IMG/VR virus record: IMGVR_UViG_3300018063_000016
Location: 1 to 52,756 of that record
Length of the DNA: 52,756 nt
Strand: one strand, 5' to 3'
Source: a virus
Below the pieces are notes generated by a model. It worked only from the letters and a program-made list of their open reading frames with translations, was not told the DNA's origin and ran no database searches. Positions 1 to 8,003 of the stretch are shown one piece after another (the first letter of the stretch is position 1; each line of letters opens with the position of its first letter). The translations under genes and the position numbers were made by a program.

Positions 1-5
1 CGCCA

Positions 6-227
6 TTGCAACCCGTTGAATCTGATTTCAACGCCAGGCGCCCTTTGAAAGCACCTGCGTTGAAACGTCAGCAGCCCTGCGCCAGCTGCGCCGCGCGTCG
101 CGCAGCCTTCCTCGAGCGCCTGCACCGCGTCGTGCACGCAGTGCGCCACGCGCCAACGAGGGACCCCGGCCAGCCCGCGCGCCTGATCCCCTCACCCCCA
201 CCCACAACGAAAGGACCCACCCCATGA
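6..227 (+). CDS. Possible small CxxC protein at left edge
   Basis: This weakly supported reading frame opens with TTG at the window edge and may begin further left. It has one protein-like patch, CASCAARRAAFLERL at about residues 25-39, where a CxxC pair precedes a short basic helix, as in some small phage proteins. Its TGA overlaps the ATG of the next gene as ATGA, the coupling style used throughout this genome. Against it, the last third is proline-rich translation of the next gene's ribosome-binding region, so the true gene may be shorter or absent. No function is assigned. Confidence 0.25.
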   Translation: MQPVESDFNARRPLKAPALKRQQPCASCAARRAAFLERLHRVVHAVRHAPTRDPGQPARLIPSPPPTTKGPTP

Positions 228-499
228 GCAAACCCACCCCGGCGCAAGCCTTCGACCGCATCGCCGAGCTCGAATACCGCAAGCGCTGGCTCACCACCGG
301 CGAGTGCATCGTGCTGCGCGAGGAATGGTTTGAAGGCGGCCAGTTCGTGCGCGCCGTCGAGCACAACTACCTCGAAGACACCAAGCCGGCGCCCGAGCCG
401 AAGCCCGATCTGCAGACGATCAGCGCGGCCGACGTCGCCAGCGTCGAAGCCGTGCTCGGCGGCGCAGCTGCGAAGGGCCAGGCCGGCAAGCTCGGCTGA
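224..499 (+). CDS. Hypothetical small phage protein (91 aa)
   Basis: A soluble 91-residue protein of unknown function. The ATG follows a GAAAGGA ribosome-binding site at good spacing, and third codon positions are almost all G or C. The first 50 residues are predicted mostly helical with several aromatic residues (AELEYRKRWL, REEWFEGG). A proline-rich linker and a short helical tail follow. There is no membrane segment or cysteine motif. It leads a run of rightward genes upstream of the tandem virion-type genes, so a late accessory role is plausible but unproven. Confidence 0.7.
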   Translation: MSKPTPAQAFDRIAELEYRKRWLTTGECIVLREEWFEGGQFVRAVEHNYLEDTKPAPEPKPDLQTISAADVASVEAVLGGAAAKGQAGKLG

Positions 500-531
500 T
501 CCAACCACAACGAACGCGAAAACCCCAAACC

Positions 532-849
532 ATGTACCCACACCCAGTCACGCAGACCGCGCCGCGCAACGTCACGCGCAACGAAGACGAGCCGGTGCGC
601 CCCGTCAGTGAAGTCGATCGCGAGTTCGCCCGCCTGCAGGACACGCAGGAGCGCGCGAGCAACCTGCTCGACACGCTCCTCAGCCGCCTGACGCCGGTGC
701 TGGCCGACAGCTCGAGCGGCGAGACACGCGCGAAGGCCCCCGAGGAGGTTTGCAAAAGCCCGGTCGCGATGAACCTGCGCACCGCCTCGCACCGCACCGA
801 GGCGATGGTGGGCGCGCTCGAGTACCTGCACAACTCGCTATGCGTGTGA
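532..849 (+). CDS. Hypothetical helical phage protein (105 aa)
   Basis: A 105-residue protein with no recognised family. Its middle (about residues 25-58) is an amphipathic helix with heptad-like leucines (FARLQDTQERASNLLDTLLSRL), which suggests a coiled-coil or oligomerisation segment. The start is the first ATG after a weak purine stretch (AACGCGAAAA), so initiation is less certain than for neighbours. The stop lies one base before another in-frame ATG of the downstream reading frame. Function unknown; position suggests co-expression with the virion genes that follow. Confidence 0.6.
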   Translation: MYPHPVTQTAPRNVTRNEDEPVRPVSEVDREFARLQDTQERASNLLDTLLSRLTPVLADSSSGETRAKAPEEVCKSPVAMNLRTASHRTEAMVGALEYLHNSLCV

Positions 850-970
850 CATGGCCTTCGGCGACCACCGACTGCGCTGCCCGTGCGGCGCATGCCGCAG
901 GCGCAAGTACTCGCGCGCAACAGCCGCTCAGAAGCTGCGCGCGCGCATCACCCCACAAGGAACAGACCCC

Positions 971-1351
971 ATGACCATGATCGCCCCGAGCGGGCAGGAC
1001 AAGCCCGAGGTTGAGCTCAACGACGAGGAGCTCGCGCAGATGCTCGACTCGCCCGTCGCGAAGATGCAGCCGCTGATCTACACGAGCAAAGGCAACTTGC
1101 CGATCTGCATCCTGCAGCACCGCTACGGATGGCTCGTGACCGAGGACCAAACGACGTTCATCGAGCAGTACCTGCTGCGCGGGGAAATCGTCAAGCAGTC
1201 GGTGCACGTGTACCGCACGAACCAGGGCGTCGAACTGCAGGGTGTCGCGATGGCGCTCGCCGGCGGGGCACCAGCGCCAGCGCCCGAGCAAACCGAAGAA
1301 ACGCTCGCACTCGAGCCCGAGAAGCTACCGATACCGGAGATGAACGGCTGA
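971..1351 (+). CDS. Hypothetical phage protein (126 aa), start uncertain
   Basis: This is an acidic 126-residue protein ending in a proline- and glutamate-rich tail. The chosen ATG has an AAGGAACAG ribosome-binding site just upstream. The frame is open 40 codons further back to an ATG at 851, one base after the previous stop. That extension contains CPCGACRRRKY, a zinc-ribbon-like cluster, so a 166-residue product is the alternative. The core (LIYTSKGNLPICILQHRYGW onward) reads as a compact alpha/beta fold. It sits just before the 151-residue virion-type protein. No function can be assigned. Confidence 0.65.
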   Translation: MTMIAPSGQDKPEVELNDEELAQMLDSPVAKMQPLIYTSKGNLPICILQHRYGWLVTEDQTTFIEQYLLRGEIVKQSVHVYRTNQGVELQGVAMALAGGAPAPAPEQTEETLALEPEKLPIPEMNG

Positions 1352-1364
1352 CCTTTTCAGCACC

Positions 1365-1382
1365 GGGCAGTGAGGGCTGCCC
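1365..1382 (+). other. Intergenic hairpin GGGCAG/CTGCCC
   Basis: A perfect six-base-pair stem with a TGAGGG loop lies between two rightward genes. No T-run follows, so it is unlikely to be a strong intrinsic terminator. It could slow transcription or protect the downstream mRNA end. Confidence 0.3.
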
Positions 1383-1419
1383 GCAAAGAACTCTTTACTG
1401 CCTTGGGAGGGGCAAACAA

Positions 1420-1875
1420 ATGGCAAACACACAAGCGATGTGCACCAGCTTCAAGAAGGAGCTGATGCTCGCGATGCACGCGATCGGTACCACGGTCACG
1501 CGGGGAGCGACGACCAAGGACACCATCAAGGCGGCGCTGTACCTGGCCAGCGCGACCAAGGACGCGGGCACCACGGTCTACAACACGACCGGCGAAGTCA
1601 GCGGGACGAACTACACCGCCGGCGGGATCACGGTCACCAATGCGACCGAGCCCACTTCGTCGGGCACCACCGCGTACTGGACGCCGAGCGCCTCGTTCGC
1701 GTGGACCACCGTGACGCTGGCCACCGCGTTCGACTGCGTGCTCACCTACAACTCGACGCAGGCGGACAAGGCGATCAGCGTGCACACGTTCGGCTCGCAG
1801 ACGGTGACGGCGGGCAACTTCACGTTGACCATGCCCACCAACGACAGTTCGACCGCGCTGCTGCGCCTGGCGTGA
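1420..1875 (+). CDS. Small virion-type protein (151 aa)
   Basis: This 151-residue protein starts at an ATG preceded by a strong TTGGGAGGGG ribosome-binding site. It is rich in Thr, Ala, Ser and Gly, with alternating hydrophobic residues typical of beta-sheet virion proteins (GTNYTAGGITVTNATEP, ALLRLA terminus). It resembles short conserved proteins seen beside phage structural genes, although their role is not established. Its TGA overlaps the next ATG as TGATG, so translation of the two is probably coupled. A minor head or tail-appendage component is the best guess. Confidence 0.7.
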   Translation: MANTQAMCTSFKKELMLAMHAIGTTVTRGATTKDTIKAALYLASATKDAGTTVYNTTGEVSGTNYTAGGITVTNATEPTSSGTTAYWTPSASFAWTTVTLATAFDCVLTYNSTQADKAISVHTFGSQTVTAGNFTLTMPTNDSSTALLRLA

Positions 1876-3005
1876 TGCACACGCACAGTGACCGCCTCGA
1901 GCGCTGGCTCGGGGCCGATGCCGTTGCACGCGTCTCGGTTGCCATGCGCGATTGGTACGGGCCGCCCGTTGCGCTGCAGGGCGTGCCCGGGCGCGTGTAC
2001 GCCGCCCGCGGCGGGGACTTCCTGGGCCCGATCGAGGCCGGGCAGGAGATGAGCGCGCTCGACCGCGCCGACGCCATCTGGACGCGCGAGCGCGCCGCAG
2101 CCCGCCGGCGCATGTTCCTGCGCTCGAGCCGCAGCCGTCGCCAAGCCGGCATGGCCGGGTTCACGTCGCTATCGGACCTGATCGCGGAGGCGACCGCGGG
2201 CAAGAAGCGCGATTTCCTGTTCCAGAAGGTAGGCACCACGGGAGTCGCCAACGCCACCAACAGCCTATGGCGCGTGGGCAACCAGCCCGCAGCGGGAGCG
2301 GCAGCCAGCGCAGCGCCGGGTGGCCTTGCGCCAACCGACGCAACCACGGGCGCGTTCCTGTTCGGCAACCCCACGGGCGGGGACACGCAGCACTTCACGG
2401 TGGGCTACGCGCAGGCCAGCGTGGCCGCCAACACGCTGCTGCTGTACGACCGCATTTTCGGGGTCGCCAAGACCATGGCGAGCACGGCCACCGAAGCGGT
2501 GACGGGTGTTCCCAGTCGGTACCAAAGCACCACAGCGAGCGATGCGGACTACGCCGGCGGGAACTTCCTTTTCGTCGAGTGCGGATCGGCGCTGCCAGCG
2601 ACCGCACACAACTGGACCGTGTGCCAGTACACCGATCAGGACGGCAACACCGGCGCCACGCTGCCCTCGCTCACCGGCAACGCCAGCAACATCATCAACC
2701 GCCTGGACCACCCCGCGGCACAGTGGTTCGCGCCCCTCGCATCGGGCGACACCGGCATCAAAGCGCTGACGCAGATGCAGTGCAGCGCCTCGGTTGCCAG
2801 CGGCACGATTGACTTCGTGATCGGCCACCCGATTGCGTGGATGCCGTGCGTGCTCGCCAACATGGTGTGCGTGGCCGATGGCATCAACACCGCGTTCAAC
2901 CTCGTGCGCATCTTCGACGACGCCGCCCTGGCGTTCCTCGAGGTCACGAAGCCCGCGACAACCGCGACCACCTACAGCGGCATGTTCAGCAGCGTGGCGG
3001 GCTAA
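1875..3005 (+). CDS. Virion-type structural protein, paralog A (376 aa)
   Basis: First of two tandem paralogs. An N-terminal region of about 92 residues (ERWLGADAV, DWYGPPVAL, GPIEAGQ) precedes an internal Met and the motif GFTSLSDLIAEATAGKKRDF. A Gly/Ala/Thr-rich beta-type domain follows, containing LLLYDRIFGVAKTM, TEAVTGVPSRY, HNWTVCQYTDQDGNTG, LASGDTG and DFVIGHPI. This block order matches a protein type common in phage late regions and usually left as hypothetical or structural. It is coupled by TGATG to the previous gene. The internal MAGFTSLSDL could mark an ancestral fusion. A virion role is inferred, not shown. Confidence 0.75.
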   Translation: MHTHSDRLERWLGADAVARVSVAMRDWYGPPVALQGVPGRVYAARGGDFLGPIEAGQEMSALDRADAIWTRERAAARRRMFLRSSRSRRQAGMAGFTSLSDLIAEATAGKKRDFLFQKVGTTGVANATNSLWRVGNQPAAGAAASAAPGGLAPTDATTGAFLFGNPTGGDTQHFTVGYAQASVAANTLLLYDRIFGVAKTMASTATEAVTGVPSRYQSTTASDADYAGGNFLFVECGSALPATAHNWTVCQYTDQDGNTGATLPSLTGNASNIINRLDHPAAQWFAPLASGDTGIKALTQMQCSASVASGTIDFVIGHPIAWMPCVLANMVCVADGINTAFNLVRIFDDAALAFLEVTKPATTATTYSGMFSSVAG

Positions 3006-3010
3006 AGCCG

Positions 3011-4132
3011 ATGCGCAGCACCCACAGCGACCATCTCGAGCGCTGGCTCGGGACTGCGCAAGTCGCGGGCGTGAGCCGCTCGATGCGGGGCTGGTACGGG
3101 CCGCCGATCGCCGTGGGGGGCGTGCCCGGCGCCGTCTACGCAACCGCTGATGGCGACTTTGTCGGGCGCTGTGAGGCGGGGCAGTTCACGTCGGCGATGG
3201 ATCGCGTTGACGCCTACCTGGCCCGCATGCGCCGCGAGGAACAGCGCCGCGTGCTCATGCGTCGCGGGCGCAAGCAGCTCGGCATGGCGGGCTTCACGTC
3301 CCTGTCGGATCTCGTCACGCAGGGCCGCTCGGGCAACCGCACCGATCACTTGTTCTACAAAGCCACGCAGGGCAACGTCAGTTTGTTACATAGCCTGTGG
3401 GTCGACAGCGGCACGCCCGCGGCGGGCAGTGCCGGCGCAGCGGCCCCGGGCGGTACGGCCAACGATTCGAGCACCACCGGCGCGTTCCTGTTCCGCAACC
3501 CCCCGGGCGGGGACACGACGCACTTCGTTGAAAGCCTGGTGAGCTGCGCAGTGAACTTGAACACGCTGCTGCTGTACGACCGCATCTTCAGCGTCGCCAA
3601 GACGATGAGCAGCACCGCAACGGAAGCGGTGACGGGTGTTCCCACGCGGTACACGAGCACGACCCCAGGCGATCAGGACTACGCCGGCGGCAACTTCGTG
3701 TTCCCCGAGAACCGGGTGACCCTGGGCCCCACGGCGCACAACTGGACCGTGTGCCAGTACACCGATCAGGACGGCAACACGGGCGTGAACTTCCCGAGCG
3801 CAGCAGGCATAAGCGGCGGCGAGGCCGCCAGCACGATCGACCTCGGCCACTGGTTTATGCCGCTGGCAAGCGGCGACACCGGCGTGAAGGCGCTTACGCA
3901 GATGCAGTGCTCCGCGAGCGTCACGGGCACGCTGGACTTCGTCATCGGGCACCCGATCGGCTGGATGCCGTGCATCGTCGCGAACCTGATGTGTGCCTCG
4001 TCGGGGTTGCGCAGCGCTTTGTCGATGACGCGCATCTTCGATAACGCCTGCCTCGCGCTGCTCGAGCCGATGCAGCGGCAAAGCACCGCCTCGCCCAACT
4101 ACATGGGCTGCTTCACGACGGTGAGCGGCTGA
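3011..4132 (+). CDS. Virion-type structural protein, paralog B (373 aa)
   Basis: Second copy of the tandem pair. The N-terminal region again reads ERWLGTAQV, GWYGPPIAV and CEAGQ, then GMAGFTSLSDLVTQGRSGN. The C-terminal domain shares LLLYDRIFSVAKTM, STATEAVTGVP, the HNWTVCQYTDQDGNTG block, PLASGDTGVKALTQMQCSASV and DFVIGHPIGWMPC with its neighbour. The two differ most around residues 110-150 and at the C-terminus. Keeping both copies at full length suggests distinct roles or a hetero-oligomer. The next gene overlaps it as TGATG. Confidence 0.75.
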   Translation: MRSTHSDHLERWLGTAQVAGVSRSMRGWYGPPIAVGGVPGAVYATADGDFVGRCEAGQFTSAMDRVDAYLARMRREEQRRVLMRRGRKQLGMAGFTSLSDLVTQGRSGNRTDHLFYKATQGNVSLLHSLWVDSGTPAAGSAGAAAPGGTANDSSTTGAFLFRNPPGGDTTHFVESLVSCAVNLNTLLLYDRIFSVAKTMSSTATEAVTGVPTRYTSTTPGDQDYAGGNFVFPENRVTLGPTAHNWTVCQYTDQDGNTGVNFPSAAGISGGEAASTIDLGHWFMPLASGDTGVKALTQMQCSASVTGTLDFVIGHPIGWMPCIVANLMCASSGLRSALSMTRIFDNACLALLEPMQRQSTASPNYMGCFTTVSG

Positions 4133-5871
4133 TGGCGCACATTACCAACAACGGGTTCGTCGGCCGCTTCACGTACGCGCAGTGGCTGCGCGAGGACGAC
4201 GCGGGCCTGTCGCTGACGGACGGCGCGAACGTCACGATCGCGCTCACCGGGGTGTCGTCGACCACCGCGGCCGGCAGCGTCGCGGTCACGCACGACCAGG
4301 CGCTGACGGGTGCAGCCGCAACCGGCACCGTCGGCGACCTGACCGCCTCGCAGCCCACCACCGGGGTACAAGGCACTGCAGGGGTTGGAACAGTCGCCCC
4401 TGAATCGACGTTGCCCCTCACCGGCACGAGCTCGAGCAGCGCGCCCGGCACGGTCGGGCCCGACCTCACCATCGCGCTGACCGGGGTGGCAGCCACCGGC
4501 GCTGTCGGCGACGTGACCCCCGGGGCCATCACGTTGACGGGCGTGCAGGCGACGGGCGCCGCCGGCACCGTGGTCCCCGACCTGACCATCGCCCTGACCG
4601 GCGTGGCCAGCACCGCCGCGGCCGGATCTGTAACAGCCGACCTCGCAAAACCGTCTACAGGCGTCGCGGCCACCGGCGAGCCCGGTAGCACGGCCCCGTC
4701 GACGAGCGTGGCGCCTACCGGGGTTGCCGCCTCGGGATCGGCCGGGAACGTCGCTCCGGACCTGAGCGTCGCGATCGCCGGCGTGGTGACCACCACGGCG
4801 GTGGGCACCATCAGCCCCGAAGGCAGCAGCACGCAGGCCCTGACCGGCACGAGCTCGACCGGCTCGACCGGTACAGTTGCCCCCTCACGTGAGCAGCCGC
4901 TCACCGGCAACACCGCGACATCCGGGTTGAGCGCCCCGGGCGTCAGCATCGTTCTGTCACTCAGTGGTGTCCAAACCACAGCACAATCGGGCGACCTGGG
5001 CGTACAGCGCGACCAGGCGCTGGCCGGCAATGTGGCCAGCGGCAACGTGGGGGTGCCGGGTGTTCAGACGTCAGCACCGCTGACGGGTAACGTCGCGACT
5101 GGCGGCACCGGCGCCGTGACTGCAGGGTCGCCACTGACCGGGGCACAGTCCAACGGAGCGCCCGGCACCACCACTGCCAACATCACGATCGCCCTTTCGG
5201 GCGTTCAGGCTGCAGGCGAGGCAGGCGCGGTAAACGCCAGTCGCGACAAGGCTTTAGCGGGGGTTCAGGCGTCCGCGGTTCCAGGAACACTGACCGCAGC
5301 TCCGAGCCTCCCGCTCGCCGGCAATGTTGCCACCGGCAGCGTCGGCGCGGTCGACAAGAGCACGTCCGTTCCCCTGACCACCGCGTCCACGGTCGGCAGC
5401 GCGGGCAACATCGTCACCGGCAACGACCGGGCGGCCGAGCTTTCCAGTGTCACCACCGCGGGAGCGGTTGGCACTCCGACAGTGGATCGGTCGGTCCCGC
5501 TTTCGGGCGTTGCCACCACCGGCCAGGCCGGCACGCCGCAGGCCGGCACTTCCAAGGCGATCACCGGCGCGGATCCAGCCACGGGCGCCGTTGGGAACGT
5601 CACGCCGGCGCCGGCGGGCGTGCCCACGGGGGTGCAGTCCCTTGCATCCCCCGGACTCGTCGGCCCGAACATCGTCATCGCCCTGTCGGGCGTCGGCGCG
5701 ACCGTCACCGTCGGCGCGCTGGCCACCAACACGCAGACCGGCGACGCGCTCGAGCTGCGCGCGCTCGCCCTCACCGCATCCCCGCACCTGACCGCACTCG
5801 GCGCCCGAGTGCGGCCGCGCCTGGGTGCGTCCGACCTGACCGTCACCGAACACACCGAGGCGATCCCCTGA
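4132..5871 (+). CDS. LTGVxATGxxG repeat protein (579 aa)
   Basis: After about 35 ordinary residues (FVGRFTYAQWLRED) the protein consists of roughly 25 degenerate repeats of 17-20 residues, built around ALTGV-x-ATG-x-x-G-x-V. A short non-repeat tail (LELRALALTASPHLTALGAR) ends it. Such Thr/Gly/Ala repeats predict a regular beta structure such as a beta-solenoid or fibre shaft. That fits an elongated virion appendage, but function is inferred from composition and position only. Repeat number is expected to vary between relatives by slippage or recombination. It is coupled by TGATG to paralog B. Confidence 0.7.
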   Translation: MAHITNNGFVGRFTYAQWLREDDAGLSLTDGANVTIALTGVSSTTAAGSVAVTHDQALTGAAATGTVGDLTASQPTTGVQGTAGVGTVAPESTLPLTGTSSSSAPGTVGPDLTIALTGVAATGAVGDVTPGAITLTGVQATGAAGTVVPDLTIALTGVASTAAAGSVTADLAKPSTGVAATGEPGSTAPSTSVAPTGVAASGSAGNVAPDLSVAIAGVVTTTAVGTISPEGSSTQALTGTSSTGSTGTVAPSREQPLTGNTATSGLSAPGVSIVLSLSGVQTTAQSGDLGVQRDQALAGNVASGNVGVPGVQTSAPLTGNVATGGTGAVTAGSPLTGAQSNGAPGTTTANITIALSGVQAAGEAGAVNASRDKALAGVQASAVPGTLTAAPSLPLAGNVATGSVGAVDKSTSVPLTTASTVGSAGNIVTGNDRAAELSSVTTAGAVGTPTVDRSVPLSGVATTGQAGTPQAGTSKAITGADPATGAVGNVTPAPAGVPTGVQSLASPGLVGPNIVIALSGVGATVTVGALATNTQTGDALELRALALTASPHLTALGARVRPRLGASDLTVTEHTEAIP

Positions 5872-5872
5872 C

Positions 5873-6196
5873 ATGGACATCCAGCCCATTTACCGCGGCA
5901 GCGACAACGACCTCGACCTCGAGACGCTGATCGACAACACCACGGGCGCGGTCATCAACGACGCCACCGTCACCGTCACCGTCAAGGACGCAGGTACCGG
6001 CGTGGCCGTCGCCGGCGAGACCTGGCCAAAGACCATGGCCTACGTCAGCAGCACCAACGGGGTGTACCGCGCGACGCTGCCCTACACCCTCGTGCTGACC
6101 AGCAACCAGCGCCTCGTGGCCGAGATCCTCGCGATCAAGTCGGGCTTCAGGGCGTTCTGGAAGAAGGACCTCGTCGCGAAGGACCGCAGGCAATGA
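5873..6196 (+). CDS. Small beta-sandwich-like phage protein (107 aa)
   Basis: A 107-residue protein opening with MDIQPIYRGSDNDLDLETLID and followed by alternating beta-type sequence (ATVTVTVKDAGTGVAVAG, GVYRATLPYTLVL). It has the look of small immunoglobulin-like phage proteins found near fibre and structural genes. It starts one base after the previous stop, and its TGA overlaps the ATG of a 15-codon ORF as ATGA. A role as adaptor or decoration of the preceding repeat protein is possible but not demonstrated. Confidence 0.7.
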   Translation: MDIQPIYRGSDNDLDLETLIDNTTGAVINDATVTVTVKDAGTGVAVAGETWPKTMAYVSSTNGVYRATLPYTLVLTSNQRLVAEILAIKSGFRAFWKKDLVAKDRRQ

Positions 6197-6240
6197 CCGC
6201 GCTCCCCGAGTACGCCGACCTCGACGGACACCCCGAATGA
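6193..6240 (+). CDS. Candidate 15-residue coupled microprotein
   Basis: A 15-codon ORF (MTALPEYADLDGHPE) whose ATG overlaps the upstream stop as ATGA and whose TGA overlaps the downstream ATG as ATGA. It therefore fills exactly the 40-base gap between two genes. Most codons end in G or C. It may be a translated microprotein or a leader that hands ribosomes from one gene to the next. It is too short to classify. Confidence 0.4.
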   Translation: MTALPEYADLDGHPE

Positions 6241-6848
6241 GCTTCGACATCCAGAACGCGCAGCAGGTACCGCCGCACGTGATCGACGCGGCCATCCGGC
6301 ACGTGCTCGACAAGGGCGAGCGAGCGCAGTGCATCCAGAAGGTATGGGCGCAGCCCGATCGCGACTGGCTCGAAGTCGTGCGCGTCGACGGCACGCGCAA
6401 GACGTACCCGTTCCCGTTCAAGGCCGCCGCGCTCAGCGGCTTCACCACGCAGGACCTGCACGCGATCAGTGAATACGCGCGTCGGCACGACATCGACGCG
6501 CCCTACTACGCACCGGGTATGCGCCCCGTGTTCCCGATGGAGACCGTGCTGCTGCTGAACGGCATCGTGATCCACCCAACCACCAACGAGGAGACACCCC
6601 CCATGCTGAACATCACCACGCCGCACGTCGGCGACGCCGTTTGGTTCTACGAGGGACCGACGCAGGCCGTGCCGCTCGCGGCCATCGTCACGTACGTGCA
6701 CGCATCGCCCGGGCAGGCGTCGCCCGAGACGTGCGTCAACCTGCAGGTGTTCGAGCCGCACAGCGCCCGGACCACACTCCAACCCTCGGTGCAGCACGGC
6801 GACGAGAAGACCGGCGGCAGGCACTACCGCTGGCCGAGCGAGGCCTGA
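6237..6848 (+). CDS. Two-part hypothetical phage protein with internal start (203 aa)
   Basis: One open frame contains two protein-like parts. Residues 1-120 include a conserved-looking block (WLEVVRVDGTRKTYPFPFKA, ISEYARRHDID). Residues 123-203 begin at an internal Met (MLNITTPHVGDAVWFYEG) and resemble a short phage protein that is normally a separate gene of about 80 residues. A GAGGAG ribosome-binding site lies just upstream of that internal ATG at 6603. The locus could therefore make both a 203-residue and an 81-residue product, or be a recent fusion. Function unknown. It sits between the small beta protein and a zinc-ribbon-like protein. Confidence 0.65.
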   Translation: MSFDIQNAQQVPPHVIDAAIRHVLDKGERAQCIQKVWAQPDRDWLEVVRVDGTRKTYPFPFKAAALSGFTTQDLHAISEYARRHDIDAPYYAPGMRPVFPMETVLLLNGIVIHPTTNEETPPMLNITTPHVGDAVWFYEGPTQAVPLAAIVTYVHASPGQASPETCVNLQVFEPHSARTTLQPSVQHGDEKTGGRHYRWPSEA

Positions 6849-6849
6849 C

Positions 6850-7218
6850 ATGGCCGACCTCACCGAACAGCAGGAGGACGTGATCCTCGAGCAAGCGGAG
6901 AACATCCGCAACGCACGCGCCAACCGGGCCCGCGAAGCCGAGCGCAAGGTCGACGCGCGCCTCGTCGGCGGCCCCGGGTTCACGCCCGCGGAGCTCGTCT
7001 ACGCGTCGCACACGCGCTGCCGCTGCGGCGCTGGCATGGCCTACCCCAAGGGGATCGGCGGGCGCGGCATGTGGCAGTGCTCGTCCGTGCTCGAGCGCAG
7101 CCCGTCCGAGCGCGCCGCGAAGGGCCGCGACCTGCACACTGAGGCGATGCCCTTCGTGTTCTGGAGCGTGCACGCCGAGCGCAACGACGGCACCGGGCCG
7201 ACGACCAGGCCGGCATAA
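6850..7218 (+). CDS. Zinc-ribbon-like phage protein (122 aa)
   Basis: The N-terminal third is a charged helix (EQQEDVILEQAENIRNARAN). The middle has a CRCG...WQCS pattern (residues 57-76) like half of a zinc ribbon, with a possible His ligand nearby. The C-terminus contains HTEAMPFVFWSVHAER. It begins one base after the previous stop and is the last gene before the terminase block. The cysteines suggest metal binding, but there are only three, so zinc coordination would need a histidine. Function unknown. Confidence 0.65.
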   Translation: MADLTEQQEDVILEQAENIRNARANRAREAERKVDARLVGGPGFTPAELVYASHTRCRCGAGMAYPKGIGGRGMWQCSSVLERSPSERAAKGRDLHTEAMPFVFWSVHAERNDGTGPTTRPA

Positions 7219-7229
7219 CGAAAAAAGGG

Positions 7230-7277
7230 GCGGAAATTCACCCGGCAATTGCAGCGAATTAAAAGCCGAATTTCCGC
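7230..7277. repeat. Perfect 10-bp inverted repeat upstream of terminase
   Basis: GCGGAAATTC at 7230-7239 is repeated inverted as GAATTTCCGC at 7268-7277, separated by 28 bases. The stretch is clearly AT-richer than the surrounding genes, and it is the only intergenic gap between the upstream genes and the terminase small subunit. Candidate roles are an operator, an mRNA hairpin or a packaging (pac/cos) recognition site. The last is suggested because such sites often lie in or beside the small-terminase gene. Confidence 0.5.
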
Positions 7278-7307
7278 AGACGAAGTGGTGTAGAGGGGAG
7301 GGCCCGA

Positions 7308-8003
7308 ATGGGTCAACGGGGACAAAAACCGGCTGCGTCAAAGCGACGCAGTGCTGCGTCCAAGACACGCAGTGCTGCGCCGGCGCAGCCGCGCAAGCCG
7401 CGCAAGGCCGCGCAGGCCTACGACTGGGCGCGCATCGAGGCGGACTACCGCGCGGGGCTGACCAAGTCCCAGTGCGCGCGCAAGCACGGCTGCACCCCCC
7501 AGGCCGTGAGCCAGCGCGCGCAGGCCGGCGCCTGGCAGCAAGACCTCACGGGCCAAGTACGCGCCGCCACCAAGGCCGCGCTGATCGCCGATGCGGTGCA
7601 GGCCGGCGTGAGCGCGACCACCGACGCCGTCGTGGCCGCGGCCGAGGCGAACAAGTCCGTCGTGCTCGCGCACCGCTCGGACATCCGCGACGTGCGCGGC
7701 GTGGCCTTCGACATGCTCGGCGAGCTGCACGCGACGACGCACAACCGCACCGACCTCGAGGCGGTGTTCAAGCTCGTGTACGAGGACACCGAGCCGCTGC
7801 AGCGCGCATCCGTGCGCGAGGCCTTCAAGCAGCTCACGGGGTTGCACAAGCGCGTCGCCTCCGTCACGCGCCTGGCCGCAACCGTGGCCACCCTGCAGCG
7901 CCTGGAGCGCGCCGCGTTCGGGCTCGACAAGGACGACGAGCGCGAACAGGGCGAGTACGAGAAGCGCCTGCGCGAGCTCTACGACGAGGAAGTCGACGAG
8001 TGA
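7308..8003 (+). CDS. Terminase small subunit
   Basis: A 231-residue DNA-recognition subunit of the packaging motor, identified by its helix-turn-helix and its position before the large subunit. Residues 1-35 form a basic Ser/Ala/Lys/Arg tail. Residues 40-75 read WARIEADYRAGLTKSQCARKHG then CTPQAVSQRAQAGAW, a DNA-binding helix-turn-helix. A long helical region (75-200) would drive ring assembly, and the C-terminus is acidic (DDEREQGEYEKRLRELYDEE). The GTG of the large subunit overlaps its TGA. It probably selects phage DNA at a nearby pac or cos site. Confidence 0.85.
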   Translation: MGQRGQKPAASKRRSAASKTRSAAPAQPRKPRKAAQAYDWARIEADYRAGLTKSQCARKHGCTPQAVSQRAQAGAWQQDLTGQVRAATKAALIADAVQAGVSATTDAVVAAAEANKSVVLAHRSDIRDVRGVAFDMLGELHATTHNRTDLEAVFKLVYEDTEPLQRASVREAFKQLTGLHKRVASVTRLAATVATLQRLERAAFGLDKDDEREQGEYEKRLRELYDEEVDE

